From the NCBI GenBank assembly GCA_002897115.2, contig BCIH01000003.1:1051561-1115560 (forward strand): a stretch of DNA of 64,000 nucleotides. The letters are read 5' to 3'. The translations under genes and the position numbers were made by a program. Positions 43,014 to 55,416 of the stretch are shown here, in pieces; positions within the stretch are counted from its first letter, which is position 1; each line of letters starts with the position of its first letter. This DNA comes from Prototheca cutis (taxonomy: Eukaryota > Chlorophyta > Trebouxiophyceae > Chlorellales > Chlorellaceae). A model generated the notes under the pieces. The model was not told the origin of the DNA and did not search any database. It saw only the letters and a list, made by a program, of their open reading frames with translations.

Positions 43014-46000
43014 CTAGTGCAGGGCTGCGGTCAGGGTGGACAGGTGTCGGAAATCGGCCTGCGAAAAGCGGGCCCCCAGCGCGCCCGCAAATGCCGCGAC
43101 GGCGCGGAGCTCGGCGTCGCGCCCCGCCGCAGCCAGCGCGTCGGCCGCGGCCCGGGTGACGGCCGGGATTCGCGCTGCCAGGGCCGGGGGCAGGGACTCG
43201 GCCCGTGCCGCGCAGGCTGCGACGCGGAAGGCCTCTGTGGGCAGCCACGACAGCGCCGGCAGTCGACTCAACACGTGCGCGACATCGCCCGCGGCGCTGC
43301 CCCGCAGCACCTCAGCCACTGCCTTGACCTCACTCCAGGTGTTGAGGAGAGTCGCCACTGCACTTTCGGAGGGAAGGCTCTGTTGTGGTGGCGTCCCTGG
43401 TGGGATAGACGTCCCGGCGTCAAAGCCATCACCATCCCCAGAGGCCAGCGCGGCCGCGACAGCGTCTCCGCGGGCACCCAGCGCCGCCAGCTCTGCATCG
43501 CCGACCCCTGCCGCCGCGGCGTCGGACAGCTGTCCCGCCAGCAGGGCCAGCGCAGGCCCCGGCGCGCCGCAAAACACGTAGAGCTCGACGGCCTCAGAGG
43601 TCTGGCCGCGTGCTGCGCAGTCGGCAGCCACCGCANCCAGCACCNGCCGACGCTCCCGCGGCTGTGGGAACAGCTCCTCCAGCGCCCCACCCCGCGCCAG
43701 CAGGCGTCCAAACGCCCGCGACTCGATCAGCAGTTCACGCAGCAGCGCCGCGCGTGCCCGCAGCGACCCGCCACTCGCCTCCGCTGCCAGGACGTAGTGT
43801 TCCAGGGCCAGCTCTGGGTCGACCGGCACCAGGCTCCGCGCGTAGCGGTGCACCAGTCGCGCCGCCAGTGCCGCGCCGTTGCCGCCGCCGTCAGCCGTGT
43901 CACTGTCTTCCAGCGCCGGCGGGGTCGAGCCCCCGAGCCCCNCGTCGCGGCCAGGGGCGGCCAGCATGCCCGCCGAAAATAACGCCACCGCAAAGTACAC
44001 GGCGTCGAGACGGAGCGCCTGGACGCCGGGGTCACGTGCCATGAACGCGGCGGCCACGTCCCACTGCTGGCTCAGAGCCAGCAGCCGCACGTACCGCAGC
44101 GGCTCGCGCCCGCCGCCGGTGTAGTGCGACGCAGGGTACTGCGCGAGGTACTGCTGCAGGTCACGCAGGCGCGCAGCGTCGCCGGCCGCGGCCGCAGCGA
44201 TCGTGGGACCGGGGCCGGTGCCGGGGCCGTGCGCCACGATCAAACCCAGACGCAGCCACAAAAAGTCCTCAATGGTAGGCACCACGCCCGCGGTGCCTCC
44301 CACCGCATCGGCCGCCGCCGCGCTGCCGGACAGCAGTGCATGGCATGCCAAGCGCCAAGCGCCGCCACCTGCGCCGCTGCCGCGGTCCCGCAGCAGTCGC
44401 TCCGTCTCTGCCACCACTCCCGAGCTCCCCTGCTTGGAAGTTGTTGGGTTGCTTGCCTTCATTGCAGAGGAATGGGTTTCTGCTCTTCCGCCTGTGTGTG
44501 CGGCACGCGCCCAAGCTACCAGTGTCCATCAACCCACATCAACCCGCACCCAAAACCCAGGTGTCGAGCACCGAACACGCGCACCATGAGGGGCCAGCAC
44601 CCGCCATCGATGTACTCCTTGAGCGCAGCCGGGAAGGCAGCCACCGCCGACCGCGTGCCCGCCAGCTCCCTCGCCGCATTGGCAACCTGTACCAGCCACG
44701 TGGGAGTGCCAAGGGGCTTGCCGGGATCTGTTTGAATATCCATCAATGCCGCAGTGATCACCGGGCATGCAGCCCAGCACTCCCCAGCACCCCCATAAAC
44801 CTGGAGTGCTTCGGCATGAAACCCGGCACGCAGGCACAGCCAGATCCGGATCCACGTCGAGTCCTGGCCGCCCGGCATGTCAAAGTCCAGGCCCTCGCGT
44901 GCTCCGAGTTTGACCCGCACATACGCGTTGACCAACGCCAGTCGTGACGGTGAAGCCCCCAGTGCCGCCTGCGGCAGTAGTTGCCGGGGCGCAGTATGGT
45001 TTGGGCCCGGCCGGTTCTCTAATCCCAAATGCGCTGGCGGCGGCAAGGGGGGGCCCCTCTCCCTCCACCCACCACCACCGCCACCCACCACCGACTCCAC
45101 ACACATACCCGGGTGCGGTTGTGACGCACTACTTCCTGCAGGTGATCTTCAAACTCGTGCTCCAGCAGACGACGAGCGGCGCTGACCATGGCCTCTGACC
45201 GCCTTGTCTTAGAGGCCAGCGGGATGCCCCGCAGCGGTGCAACCAGCCCCGCCAGCAGCTTCCACACGCCCGCCATCGTCACGCCCCGGCCCACACCTGT
45301 TTGAGGAATGGGAAGATCCTTTCCGTCGCGCAGGTGTGCTGCCGGGAATTCCATGTGCCTACACAGGTCAACGTAGGTGCCGGAAGGGCACATGCCCATC
45401 TCTTCTCGCAGACCCCAGCAAGGCCAGGACGAACATACAAACACTTCCAAAATGCACCATCAGTCTCGCCATCGCAGGCTGCGCCGAATTCCGCCGCGAC
45501 ATCAAATTCCTCGCCGGCCAGCCGGGCACGGTTGAGCCGGCGGACGACGTCGGCGTAGCGCGCCGCTCGGCCCCGCAGCGGCGTTCCCAGCCCCGCTGGG
45601 ACAGCTGGCGCACTCGCACTGGGCCCCGTGGCAGCCGCCGGCCCGGGCAGCGCCGGCAGGCTGAACGGCGCGCTCCACTCAAACAGCGCCTCCTTGTCCT
45701 GCTTGCGGATTGTTTTGTCACTTGTTTACTTGTCGTGGCAAGGAAAGAAGGCTGACATCGCCGGAACACGTCGCCCTGGCTGCGCACCCCTCCAAAAAGA
45801 AACAAGCAAAACTCAGTCGAGTCCATGCCTGCTGCCAGCTGGCGTCCATGCGTGCGTCGACGAAATCCTCAAACGCACTGGCGTTCCAGCGCCGGGCCGT
45901 TTGAACGCCCGCCAGCGCCAGTGCCTGGCCCACGCCGTCAACAAACTCGCCGACACCCCCCGTGGACGACAGCCCCGCTGCCACCGCAGGCCGCGGCTTG

Positions 46001-46561
46001 AACTCGTACAACTGCACTGTTTTGCGCAGCCTGCATTTATTATTGGGAAGGGGGGTTGGTGGGCAAGGATGCACATGCGCCTGTGCATNCGTCTCGGTGC
46101 ATTTGTCATTGGGCCCCAGATACACCCGCCCGCCCTCCCGCCCACTACAACAGCGGAATGAACCCCCGCCCCCTCGAGGCCAACTGACAGACACGCACAT
46201 GGCCGGGTTCAGGCCCTCCTGCGCCAGCAGCCTGTCGGCGTCAAGCTGAGCAGACAGGGCATCCGCCCGCACCGCCCGCGTGCGAAGCTGCTGCGAAAAC
46301 TGCAGCAGCTGGGGCACATCCCGCTCCACGCGCAGGGGGTTGCCCTGCTCTTGCTGCGATTACGTGGGTTAGGGGGAGCGATGATGGTGGAATGCGTGGG
46401 GAGAATGCGCCGATCAGAAGGCACCGTGACCGCACTAGCAGCCCGTCCAGCGCTGGGGACCAGAACTCGCTGATCATGCCTCGCCCAGCCACAGCCCATA
46501 CCTGGCGGATGAGCTCCTCGCTCTGGAGGAGCAGGTCGTCCCAAGCGGGCGGCCTTGTCAT
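43014..46561 (-). CDS. NUP93: Nucleoporin NUP93/NIC96
   Basis: A linker nucleoporin of the inner ring of the nuclear pore. Seven minus-strand exons, 46561-46502, 46353-46199, 46030-45829, 45698-45458, 45296-45109, 44968-44585 and 43014-44429, join in phase to give 881 residues (the human protein has 819). The N-terminus is a short helix (MTRPPAWDDLLLQSEELIRQ) followed by coiled coil. The alpha-solenoid carries the family marks: FEDFVDARMDASW, VWKLLAGLVAP, SAARRLLEHEFEDHLQEVV, WIRIWLCLRAGFHAEALQVY, VPTIEDFLWLRLGLI, ASHYTGG and PLRYVRLLALSQQWDVAAAF. The intron after 45829 starts GCATGG and not GT; no GT donor near it restores the frame, so it is a probable GC-AG intron. The intron after 46199 has a GTGCGT donor. 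The identity is clear from the IEDFLWLRL and YTGG blocks. Confidence 0.93.
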
Positions 46562-48608
46562 GACGGAGGCTCTCAGACTTCAATGTAGCCTGCACGGCGC
46601 ACGGCCCCAGTCCAGACAAGCTCCTCTCGGGCGGGATCAGTGACACCCGCTGGGGCCAGGCCGGCGTCCTGCCACTCCCACCGGCAGCCAGGGCACAGCG
46701 CGTCACGCAGTCCCAATCAATGGAAATGTATCCTTTTTCAATAATATCAATGAGATCGATGCCACGCATGCAGGCCGCGACCAATAGCAAACATGCGGAG
46801 CAAGGCCGATAGCACTGGGTGGTCTACGGCGATNGCACATTCTTAACAAATGGTCTTAGGGGCTTTCCTACGCCCACCAACCTCGCCCGCTGCACGACAA
46901 TTTTTATCCCAAANNACTGACGCAGTCTGCGGGGGGGGGAGGGGGTACCCCTGGGAAGGAGGTGGGCGTGCCTGCACGCAGTCAGTCCTCGTCCAAAGCA
47001 CCCGCGGAGCGCGTTACCCAAGGTCGGGCACTTTGAACAGCGTGGATAGGCCTTTGCAACGCCCGTTCCTTTCATAACTATGTATATTAGAAACATTTAG
47101 GAGATCAGGAATGGAAGAGAGGATATTCTATTCGCGGCTGAAGTGGTTTCACCAACACCCCTTACATACCCTTGAGCATGACTGCGGAAAGGTGACTTGC
47201 AGGAGCCGGGCTCTGCCTTGTTTAGAGCCTTCTGTACAACCCCGACCATCTGGGATATTCCTCGTGGTCTTCCCTCCGCGTTATTATTACATTGGTGTAT
47301 TGACAATCCAAAGCAGAACACATTTGGTCAGGGAGTTGTAGACAGTTCAGCCTGGCTGTGAACTTTCACTGCCAGGAGCGTGGACTAAGTGGCACCCCTG
47401 AGATTTTGCCCGGATTGTTGCGCTCTTCTTGGGATTGACATCCAGCCAAGGCTCGTGCATCCTCGACGACCTGGTGCTGATATTGCTGTGGGATCGCCGG
47501 AAATAGCGGCACTATCGCTTCTGGCGAGCCACCAACGCAGAGCAGACTATGGGTTAGAGTTCAGATGCCATTGGCATGAAAGCCGGCAGAACTGCATGCT
47601 TGCTTGCCACGGTATGACAGGCCNNNNNNNNNNNNNNNNNNNNNNNNNNNNNNNNNNNNNNNNNNNNNNNNNNNNNNNNNNNNNNNNNNNNNNNNNNNNN
47701 NNNNNNNNNNNNNNNNNNNNNNNNNNNNNNNNNNNNNNNNNNNNNNNNNNNNNNNNNNNNNNNNNNNNNNNNNNNNNNNNNNNNNNNNNNNNNNNNNNNN
47801 NNNNNNNNNNNNNNNNNNNNNNNNNNNNNNNNNNNNNNNNNNNNNNNNNNNNNNNNNNNNNNNNNNNNNNNNNNNNNNNNNNNNNNNNNNNNNNNNNNNN
47901 NNNNNNNNNNNNNNNNNNNNNNNNNNNNNNNNNNNNNNNNNNNNNNNNNNNNNNNNNNNNNNNNNNNNNNNNNNNNNNNNNNNNNNNNNNNNNNNNNNNN
48001 NNNNNNNNNNNNNNNNNNNNNNAACATGTGCTATGTGGCGATGGGCCTGATCTTCAACGGCGCCCGGCCGGAGCCTTTTCACAAGCTGCTCCCCCGGCCC
48101 GTGCCTGAGTTCTGCCCGAACACTTCCCCACCAACGTGTCCAGCTACTTATTTCTGCTGGTCTTAAAGGTGGCTTTCGCTTCCTCCCTCCATGCTTGAAC
48201 AGGCATCCGAAAACCCCCATCTGCACGCATGTTTGTTGCTGAGAAGGGGTTGCTCCAGGGTGCCGTCAATGTTGTGTTTATTGCTTGCATGTTGTCTTGT
48301 GTTTAGCCTGCATGATCAATGGTCCAAAAAATTGGCGGCGCCGTGGTTTTCGAACTGCGCATCGACCTTTTTGGCAGGTCAACTGTACCCCGCCTGCCCT
48401 CACAATCGCACATGGCCCATTCTGCTTCCATTGCGCTCAACTGTGAGCCTGCTACTCCTTGATGTCATTTCCAAGGATCAACATAAGGCAGGCACACATT
48501 TGTTGATCAGAGGGGGACCCAAAGCACCGGCGGCACATGCAATTGATGCAGGAGGGGCTTGGCAGCACCGCTGGTCGGTCGCCGCCCCCACAACCGGCCA
48601 TTGTCATT
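46562..48608. other. Intergenic region with a 399-base gap (47624-48022)
   Basis: 2 kb between NUP93 and UFL1. 46830-47600 is AT-richer than the rest of the window. Directly after the gap an open plus-strand stretch, 48023-48166, reads MCYVAMGLIFNGARPEPFHK and stops at TAA. It may be the end of an exon whose other parts lie in the gap, but I cannot assign it. No other gene is seen. Confidence 0.5.
47624..48022. other. Assembly gap (399 N)
   Basis: Unbroken N run. Confidence 0.99.
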
Positions 48609-51600
48609 TCAGTGTCCTTCTAGCAGCATGGCATAGATCTGGGTGGACAGCGCCGCCATGTCCTCCCCACCCTGGCCCATGAGGTGGGCCAGCACCGCGG
48701 CATGCAGGTCACCCAGCTTCTCGGCAAATTCCGGGCTTACTGCCGCGGCCAGCGCGGCCACCGCTGGACCCAACGCGCGGCCAGGAAGGTTGACGCACCT
48801 GCCTGCCTCGCGCCCCGCCAGCAGGGGAACCGCCAGCGCCAGCACCGCCGGCCCGTCCGCCGGCGGGGTATTTGTCAGGCGATTCTCCAGCTCGGCGATG
48901 TGCCCTGCCAGGATCTCCTTTTCCTGGCGCTTGCTCGGCGCGCGCAGTCGCAGCCCTTCTTTCTCGGCAAAGGCTTCCAGGGTGTGCAGGAACTCCTCCA
49001 CATCCCCACCCGCATCGGCCGATTGCGTGAGTGTTGCCGCCGTGGGGCCTTGGGTCCCCGCCAGCCGCCCCCGCTCCGCCGGCGTCAGTGCAGGGAATGG
49101 GTAGCGTTGGGCCGAGTCTCCCGAGTTGCCAGCGACGGTGGCGGCACTGACCACCGACGGCATCACAGGAGCCCCACCCTGCTCCCCCACCACCACTCCT
49201 CCAGCACTCAGCGCAGCACAATCCGTCTCGGCTTCTTCCTCGGTCAGGCCGTCGACAGCCGCGTGGCGTAGGGCGGCGTCCGCCGCGGCGCACCCCAGGG
49301 TGCGCAGCGCGTGGCGCGCTGCCGCCTCGCGCGCCGCAGGCTCTGCATTGCTCAGCAGCGCCGCCGCACCAGCCGCCTGCGTTTGCAGGAGCTCATACGC
49401 CATCTGGAGCTCGACCGCGTGTGCCTCGCGCAGCAGCCGCCGCNTCTCCGCGCCCGACGCGCGCCGAGAAGCCCGGGCCGCATCGTACGCCGCCCGTGCG
49501 GCCCGGGCCAGTCCAGGCAGCAGCGCCGCCGCCAGTTCGGGTTCCTCTGCCACGTCAGGCCGCAGCTCCGCCAGCACCNCCTCCGACTCGGTCTTCAGCA
49601 GCGGCGCGGCTCCCTGGTGCGATGGGGGCCGCTTGCCGCCGGTGATGGCCGCCGCCGCGTCTTTTTCCCGGCCTGGCACCGAGCCAGTGGCAGCTGACGT
49701 CGCCTTCTGGCTGGGACCCTTGCGCCCTGGTTTCTTCCCGCCCTTGCGCTTGGCCGCACTGGTGGCCCAGTCGTCGTCATCGCCTTCGTCGCCGTTCTTT
49801 CCAATGGCACTACTGTCGACAGAACCAGACCCTGCCGGGGCTCGGCCACCACGACCGCCGCGCTGCGCCGCTTTGATCCCGGGCTTGTCAGCGGCCTGCG
49901 CTTCCGCGCCAGCCACCGGGGCTGCCGCGGCGGCTTCGGCAGCTCCGCGACTCTCAGCTTCCCGCCCCGCCCGCTCGGCGGCCGCGGCCAGGTCCCGCTG
50001 CAACCGCTCCGAGACCACGAAGCAGCCGCATGGAACGCTCAACCCTGTCCGCGACCCCAGGCTCTTCTGTACCAAGGTCCGAGCATCGTCCTCAGGCATG
50101 CCAGGCGGCAGCAACGCCCGTGCATCAACCCTGTCCGCAGTTGAGTGTGAGGGTTCCATTATGGAAGTGGTAGCAGGGTGTTGCTGTTCCGGACCCCAGC
50201 TTACGCCTCACAGTCGTCCTCGCCCACCCACTGTGTACGCCTCGCAGCTGTCCTTGCCCACCCACAGCTTATGACATGCATGCAAGCTCCCCAAAACACA
50301 AACCACCCCCCCCACCACGGAACACACCAGCTGCCTTCGGCTTCGACGTCGTCGAGCGCCGCTTCCAGCTGCGCCACTACGCTGCGAGAAACCAGGCAGT
50401 CACGGAGAAGCACGGCGTCCGCAAACTCACGCACGCACCACTCCTTGGTGCCCCGTGGCACCCACCTCTTTGCCTGCTCTCGGGAAACCCCGCAAGGATT
50501 TGGATCGGATGGGATGCTTGCTTGCCAAGAGCAGGCATTGCTGATGGTGCAACAACAACCCTCATCCTTGGCCGCCGTTTTCTCAGACCTGTACGCACCC
50601 CTCCAGGCACACCACACCCTTCCTTCAGGTCCCTGCTCTCACGAACTGGAAGCCATTCCACACCTCCCATCACTGTTCATTCCTCCACACAACCAAGCAC
50701 ACACTACACACCACGGAATGCACCACGCACCGTCGTCCAGTCGATGTAGGCGTTCTGACTGAAGAACTGTCGACCTTGATCCATCTGGGCAGCCTCGTGC
50801 GCGGCCGGGACCCAAGTGGAACCAGCGGCCAGGGTGCCGGCGATGCCGCCCTCCGACTGCAGCTGGTCCAGGATCGGGGGCACGATGGCCTGCGTCAAAG
50901 TTGCGCCGCCCATGCCTAGAGCTGCCACCAAGGCTGGTACGTTGACGGGTGCCACCGCGCCCCGGAGTGCACCCCGCAGCTGTGCCTGCCGCAGGGCTTT
51001 GTGTAGGGTCGTATCCGACGGAAGAAAGGGGCCTTGCTGGGAGCAAGGAACTGTCTGTTTGAGCTTGCAAAAGTCATGGAAACTGGTGCAGCCTCCAGAA
51101 ACCGCCGGGGAGTATCCTTGTTCTCCAGTACCAATCCTGCTCCCTCAATCATCCACCGACAGATGACACACACACCAAGTATGCCTGCATCCTTCAAATA
51201 AACCCTTGCCACAAAACAAATAACCCTCCCCTCCTGCCACATGCCTTGAGCCGGCGGGTGAAGCCATCCGTGTAGAGATAGCCTCCCTCCAGGTGGGCGG
51301 CCATGCCGGCCCCACACCTGCGCTCCAGTGCCGACGTCAACAGCGCTGCACCCAACCCAAATCGCTGCGCCAGGTCACCTGTGTCGGTGATGCTGGCTCG
51401 TCAGCCAACGGCACTGTGGACTGTTGACACCACAAACAACCCACTGCAGCCCCAAGGCAGGCACAAAAATCTTGGTCAAAGCGCCCACCCCAAAATCCGC
51501 CAGGCGTACCCATGGACGCGGCGTCTTGATCCCGGAGCAGCTCCTCCACCTCCTCGGCCAGATCATCGAAGAAAGCGGGAGCAAACAGTTCATCCTGGGC

Positions 51601-52328
51601 CAGCAAAACACCAGTGCCCCCCGGGCAGGGCTTGCCCTGCCCCGCCAGTGTCTCGGCAGCTTCCCGGCAGTGCACCAGGTCCACACCCAGTGCCGCCGGC
51701 AGATCCACCTGCAGGGTCGTTGTCGTCGTGAGGGAGCAGTTGTTGCTCTCTTTGCCTCCTAGCCCAGGAGATCTTGGCCGGCCCGGGGGGGGAGCAATGT
51801 AGACGCTCTTGGGTGGTGGTGGTGGAAGACCAGCACATCGTACGCCGGCATCAACCACGCACATGCAAGCGCATGCATGCAAAATGACAACTATTTTTAC
51901 CCTCCAAAGTCCCATTCGCCTGCTCCTTACCATGGGGATGCGATGTCGAGCACCGACGAGGGCCCGGACTTCGTTGACCAGGGCACTGCGTGTGACGTAC
52001 TCCCGCCCGTTGGCCGTATGCAGCAGCTCCTGCCGCAGCAGGCCCATGGCCTTGAGCTTGATTACCAGCTCCACCACATTCCGCTCCGACAGCCTCACCT
52101 GTTGGGTGGGAGGGGAGCACCCAGGTGGGGAGGTCCTAGGCGGCGCTGAGCAACACCACCGCCACCCCACACCAAACGCACACATGCACAGGACATAGCC
52201 CCAAGCAGAATGCACNCCATTTCATTAACAAGCAGCACTGACGCAGATCAACCACGGCGCACCGTTGTCTTGCGCGTCTGCACATCCTCCAGGTCCTGCA
52301 GGAGGTCGGCCAGGGACAGGTCCTCCAT
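48609..52328 (-). CDS. UFL1: E3 UFM1-protein ligase UFL1
   Basis: The ligase that attaches the ubiquitin-like UFM1 to targets at the ER-bound ribosome. Seven minus-strand exons, 52328-52263, 52098-51931, 51708-51510, 51378-51245, 51036-50731, 50473-50328 and 50130-48609, join in phase to give 846 residues (human 794). N-terminal winged-helix repeats are plain: VRLSERNVVELVIKLKAMGL, LPAALGVDLVHCREAAE, GDLAQRFGLGAALLTSALER and GGYLYTDGFTRRLK. Then follow TLAAGSTWVPAAHEAAQ and WVDARALLPPGMPEDDA. A basic/acidic linker (DEGDDDDWATSAAKRKGGKK) leads into the helical C-terminal domain with LKAFAEKEGL-like LEAFAEKEGLRLRAPSKRQ and GRCVNLPGRALGP. The intron after 51245 begins GCATGT (GC-AG). The intron after 50731 has a GTGCGT donor. 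An exon between 50731 and 50473 may be missing, since this part is shorter than in animals. Confidence 0.94.
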
Positions 52329-52659
52329 GGCAGCTGCCGCCCGCCCGCTCGCAGGGCAGGTTGCCAAACGTTCTAATGCAATGCACGCCACAGGACAACT
52401 GCAGTGCTGACGTGATCGGGATTGAGCATGTTCGACGAGCCGTGCAGAGAGCAAATATTGGACCGTGTCGACATCATGGCTCCCGGGTTGGGACGCAGAT
52501 CTGATCAGAGGCCCAGCCGAGTAACCCAAGGAGCCGCGTTCTGTGCCGTGGTTTTCCGAGCCTGGTCCGGATCAGTATCGATGCACTCGAAAAAAACACA
52601 AGGGGACTTTTGCTTTGGGGGGATTGGTACTAAACAGGTCCCGTTTTGCGTCGCCCGGC
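52329..52659. promoter_or_regulatory. Divergent intergenic region, UFL1 and the RRM gene
   Basis: 331 bases between outward-facing start codons; the two genes probably share a promoter region. No element is identifiable. Confidence 0.5.
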
Positions 52660-54530
52660 ATGGCTCCCCCGAAGTCAGCGGCGGAGCTCGCCTTGGAGCG
52701 CAAATATGAAGCGCTCAGGCTCCGCAAGCAGGTGCAGAGTGGGTTTGGCAATGCGCAACGCTCTTGTGAGGGCATGTGAGGCTAAGACAGGGTTGGCAAG
52801 TGTCCCGCCTCTTCTTCGCACGCCGGTTTGCAGGGGCCCACAGGCGGCAGTTCTGCAGAGGCGCGACCCAGCTCCTCGCAATGTAGGTGACGGTCCCTGG
52901 CTTGCTTGCCCATGCACAGTGTGTTCTTGAAGTTCTGAAGACATGGTTCTGCTCATGCTGCCGTGTTGGAACAGCTGGTGGGGAGCAAGCCGGCAGCGAC
53001 ACGGGTGGGCNGCCACCTGCAGACCGCCAACGCCCCTCGCCGCCTGCTGCTGGGGATGGGGTCGATGGCCCCCAGCCCTCTGAGCCCGCCTCATCCGCGG
53101 GAAACACAGCGAAAAAGGCAAGGATCGACCAGCAGGGGATATCCCTGCCGGGACGACCTCGGAGCTCCGAGGGCAGCGCGAGCCAGCTGCCAAAGCCTCC
53201 GCCACGGCGTCAGATCAGTGGCACCGCCGGCCGTGCAGATTCTGATGCTGCTGTGGCACCGCTGCCACCCTCGCGCCGAGCTTCCTACGCCTCATCAGCT
53301 GTGAGGACAGTCTCGCCAAGGTCTGTGTATGTGGGAGCCGGGGGGAGGCTGCTGCCTCGCTACTTGGAGTGCTGATCTGGGCACCACAGTGAGAAATTTG
53401 AACCTGTGTCTGCTGCTCCTGAAGCACCGGCATTGCTGCAGAAATGCCGCCATTTGCTTGTCAGGTCTTCCGTAGTCCTGGGGCCCTGAACGTGGCCGAC
53501 TGCGTCCCCCTCACTGCCTGGTGATCAACATCAACCCCCGTCTTTCTTGTGTGCAGCACTGGGCCTCCCCAGGGTGCCAGTGGAGACTGTGGACCGGATG
53601 CTGGGGTGGCGTTCTCGTCGTCAGAGGTGGGCGAACCGGCCAGCCTCTTTGTCGGCGACCTCCCCGAGTATTGGACACAGCACGACCTGTTCGACTACTT
53701 TTCCAAGGTTTGTTTGGTTGACCTACTGCGTGAGGTGGCATGGATCTTGGCTGCTGTTCACCCGCCTCCGTGGCCTACTGTTGTTGTATGTGGTAGCCGG
53801 GTCACTTCTGTGCACACATGTGCGGTGTGCTGTTGCTGGGCTTTCCCTGCACTGCTTCACGGCCCCTGGCACCACTGCCTCAACCATATTGCATGCACGT
53901 CTACATGTGTGCTGCAGATGGCACCCGTGCTTGACGCAAAGGTGATTGGCACGCAGTGTTACGGCTTTGTGACCCTGCCGAGCCAGGCAGCGGCAGGAGA
54001 GGTCTTGGCCCTGGCCGGCGGCGAGCCCTTCCGGACGGCCGAGGGGCTGCCCCTCCGCGTCGNCTGGGCGCGCGGGGTGATGCCGTCCTGGAAGAAAGCA
54101 GGGCCCGAACCCTACGTCCGTCCAAGCACGGAGGAGCACCCCAGAATCAGGTACTGATTGCAGGGCATATGTCTGGATTTGAACTGGAGGGCAGGCCAAA
54201 TCCGAGGGAGCGCCTTGGGCAGGGGGGGGGTTCGGGTGTTTTGACCGTGCGCCCCCTGTGGTGGCGCCAGGCGATGTGTTGCTGGGCGCCTGCTCGGATG
54301 GCAGCAAAAAATGCATTGCAAACCCTTCTTTGCTTTGAGTGCATGGTTGCCCTGCGAGGCACGATCATCCTGTTGGCCCACGCTGGGCTGTCGGCTCTGA
54401 GCCTCCCCGCAGGGAGGCGGTGGAGGCAGCGCGAGAGGTGGTGGCGTCCATCGATGATGCTGCGCTGGCAGAAGCCAACCTCGCGGTGCCCATGCCGCAC
54501 AGGCCGCTTGTTAGCTATGCTGATGTGTGA
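52660..54530 (+). CDS. Protein with one C-terminal RRM and an N-terminal helix
   Basis: Six exons, 52660-52731, 52844-52886, 52975-53320, 53557-53707, 53918-54150 and 54413-54530, join in phase to give 320 residues. The N-terminus is a charged helix (AAELALERKYEALRLRKQ) continuing into LQRRDPAPRNV. A disordered Pro/Ser-rich stretch with a basic patch (AKKARIDQQ) follows to about residue 160. The RRM spans about 175-265: RNP2 SLFVGDL, EYWTQHDLFDYFS, RNP1-like CYGFVTLP and ending LPLRV-x-WARG. The RNP1 lacks the usual leading Arg/Lys-Gly. A C-terminal helix ends PHRPLVSYADV. The helix-plus-RRM layout recalls the negative elongation factor NELF-E and some plant RRM proteins, but I cannot place it. 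The acceptor of exon 2 was chosen because it alone keeps the phase. Confidence 0.82.
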
Positions 54531-55416
54531 AAAGCATGGCCAGGGAGTGAGGTTGCCATGAACTGGCGGCGGCCCGTGCCAGGGTCCTGCAACTGCCCCG
54601 TGACAAAGGCTCCCGTAGTACAACTGGCGGAGTAGCAAAATGGGCTCTGCCCGACGCGATGGCCCCCCTTGTAGCATGCAACACATCTGCCTCCATTCGT
54701 GTGTGCATTGACAGGCTGATACGATGATTTCGTGCAAGGCGCAAGGGCTGCGTCAGTATTCCGTCAGGGGTTGTTCCGATTCCGGTAGGGGGTTCCGCGC
54801 AGTCGAGCGGTGAGCCTGTCACACCCGCTTGGATCCATTGTCCGCGCTCTCTCGAACTCAGGCCCAGACTTACAGTTTGGATTGCTGCGCTTGATGAGTT
54901 GAACCATCGTCGGGTCTAACAGGATTGACTCTGGTGCTTCCCCTTGACGGAGGATACGACTTCACCCTCCGGGCGTGCGCCGGATGCATCGCGCGTGAAT
55001 GGGGTGGTGGTCTCTGACACCCTTCTTGAACCGGCCTTCCCCCATTTCCAGTGAGTTGGCCCTCTTTTGGGTAGCTTCGGATTTAACTTTTTGGTAGCAT
55101 TTGTGGCTGTGGGTAGTCGTAATGGTGGGCGATCCCGGTCACAGCGCGTCGGCAGTAGGTTTGCTGAACCAGCGGGGGTCGCTTTTGATGACTTCGGCTA
55201 CCCAGTCTGCCCTTGCGCCGCCCAGCGATTCAAAGAAACGAAAGGCAGGTTGAGCATGAATATGCTGGGAATGCATCTAGCGGTTTCCCTGATCTGCAGG
55301 TCATTGGACTAGGGTCGCCCCGATCAGGAGGGGTCGGTAAGCGGGTGACCCGTGAGGCCCAAGGATAACCCTCCGCGATCGATTCCCTGCCCTCATTCCG
55401 GCACCCGGATCTCCCG
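54531..55416. other. Intergenic, 5' of the cyclin-box gene
   Basis: 890 bases without a supported frame; upstream exons of the cyclin gene could lie here. Confidence 0.4.
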
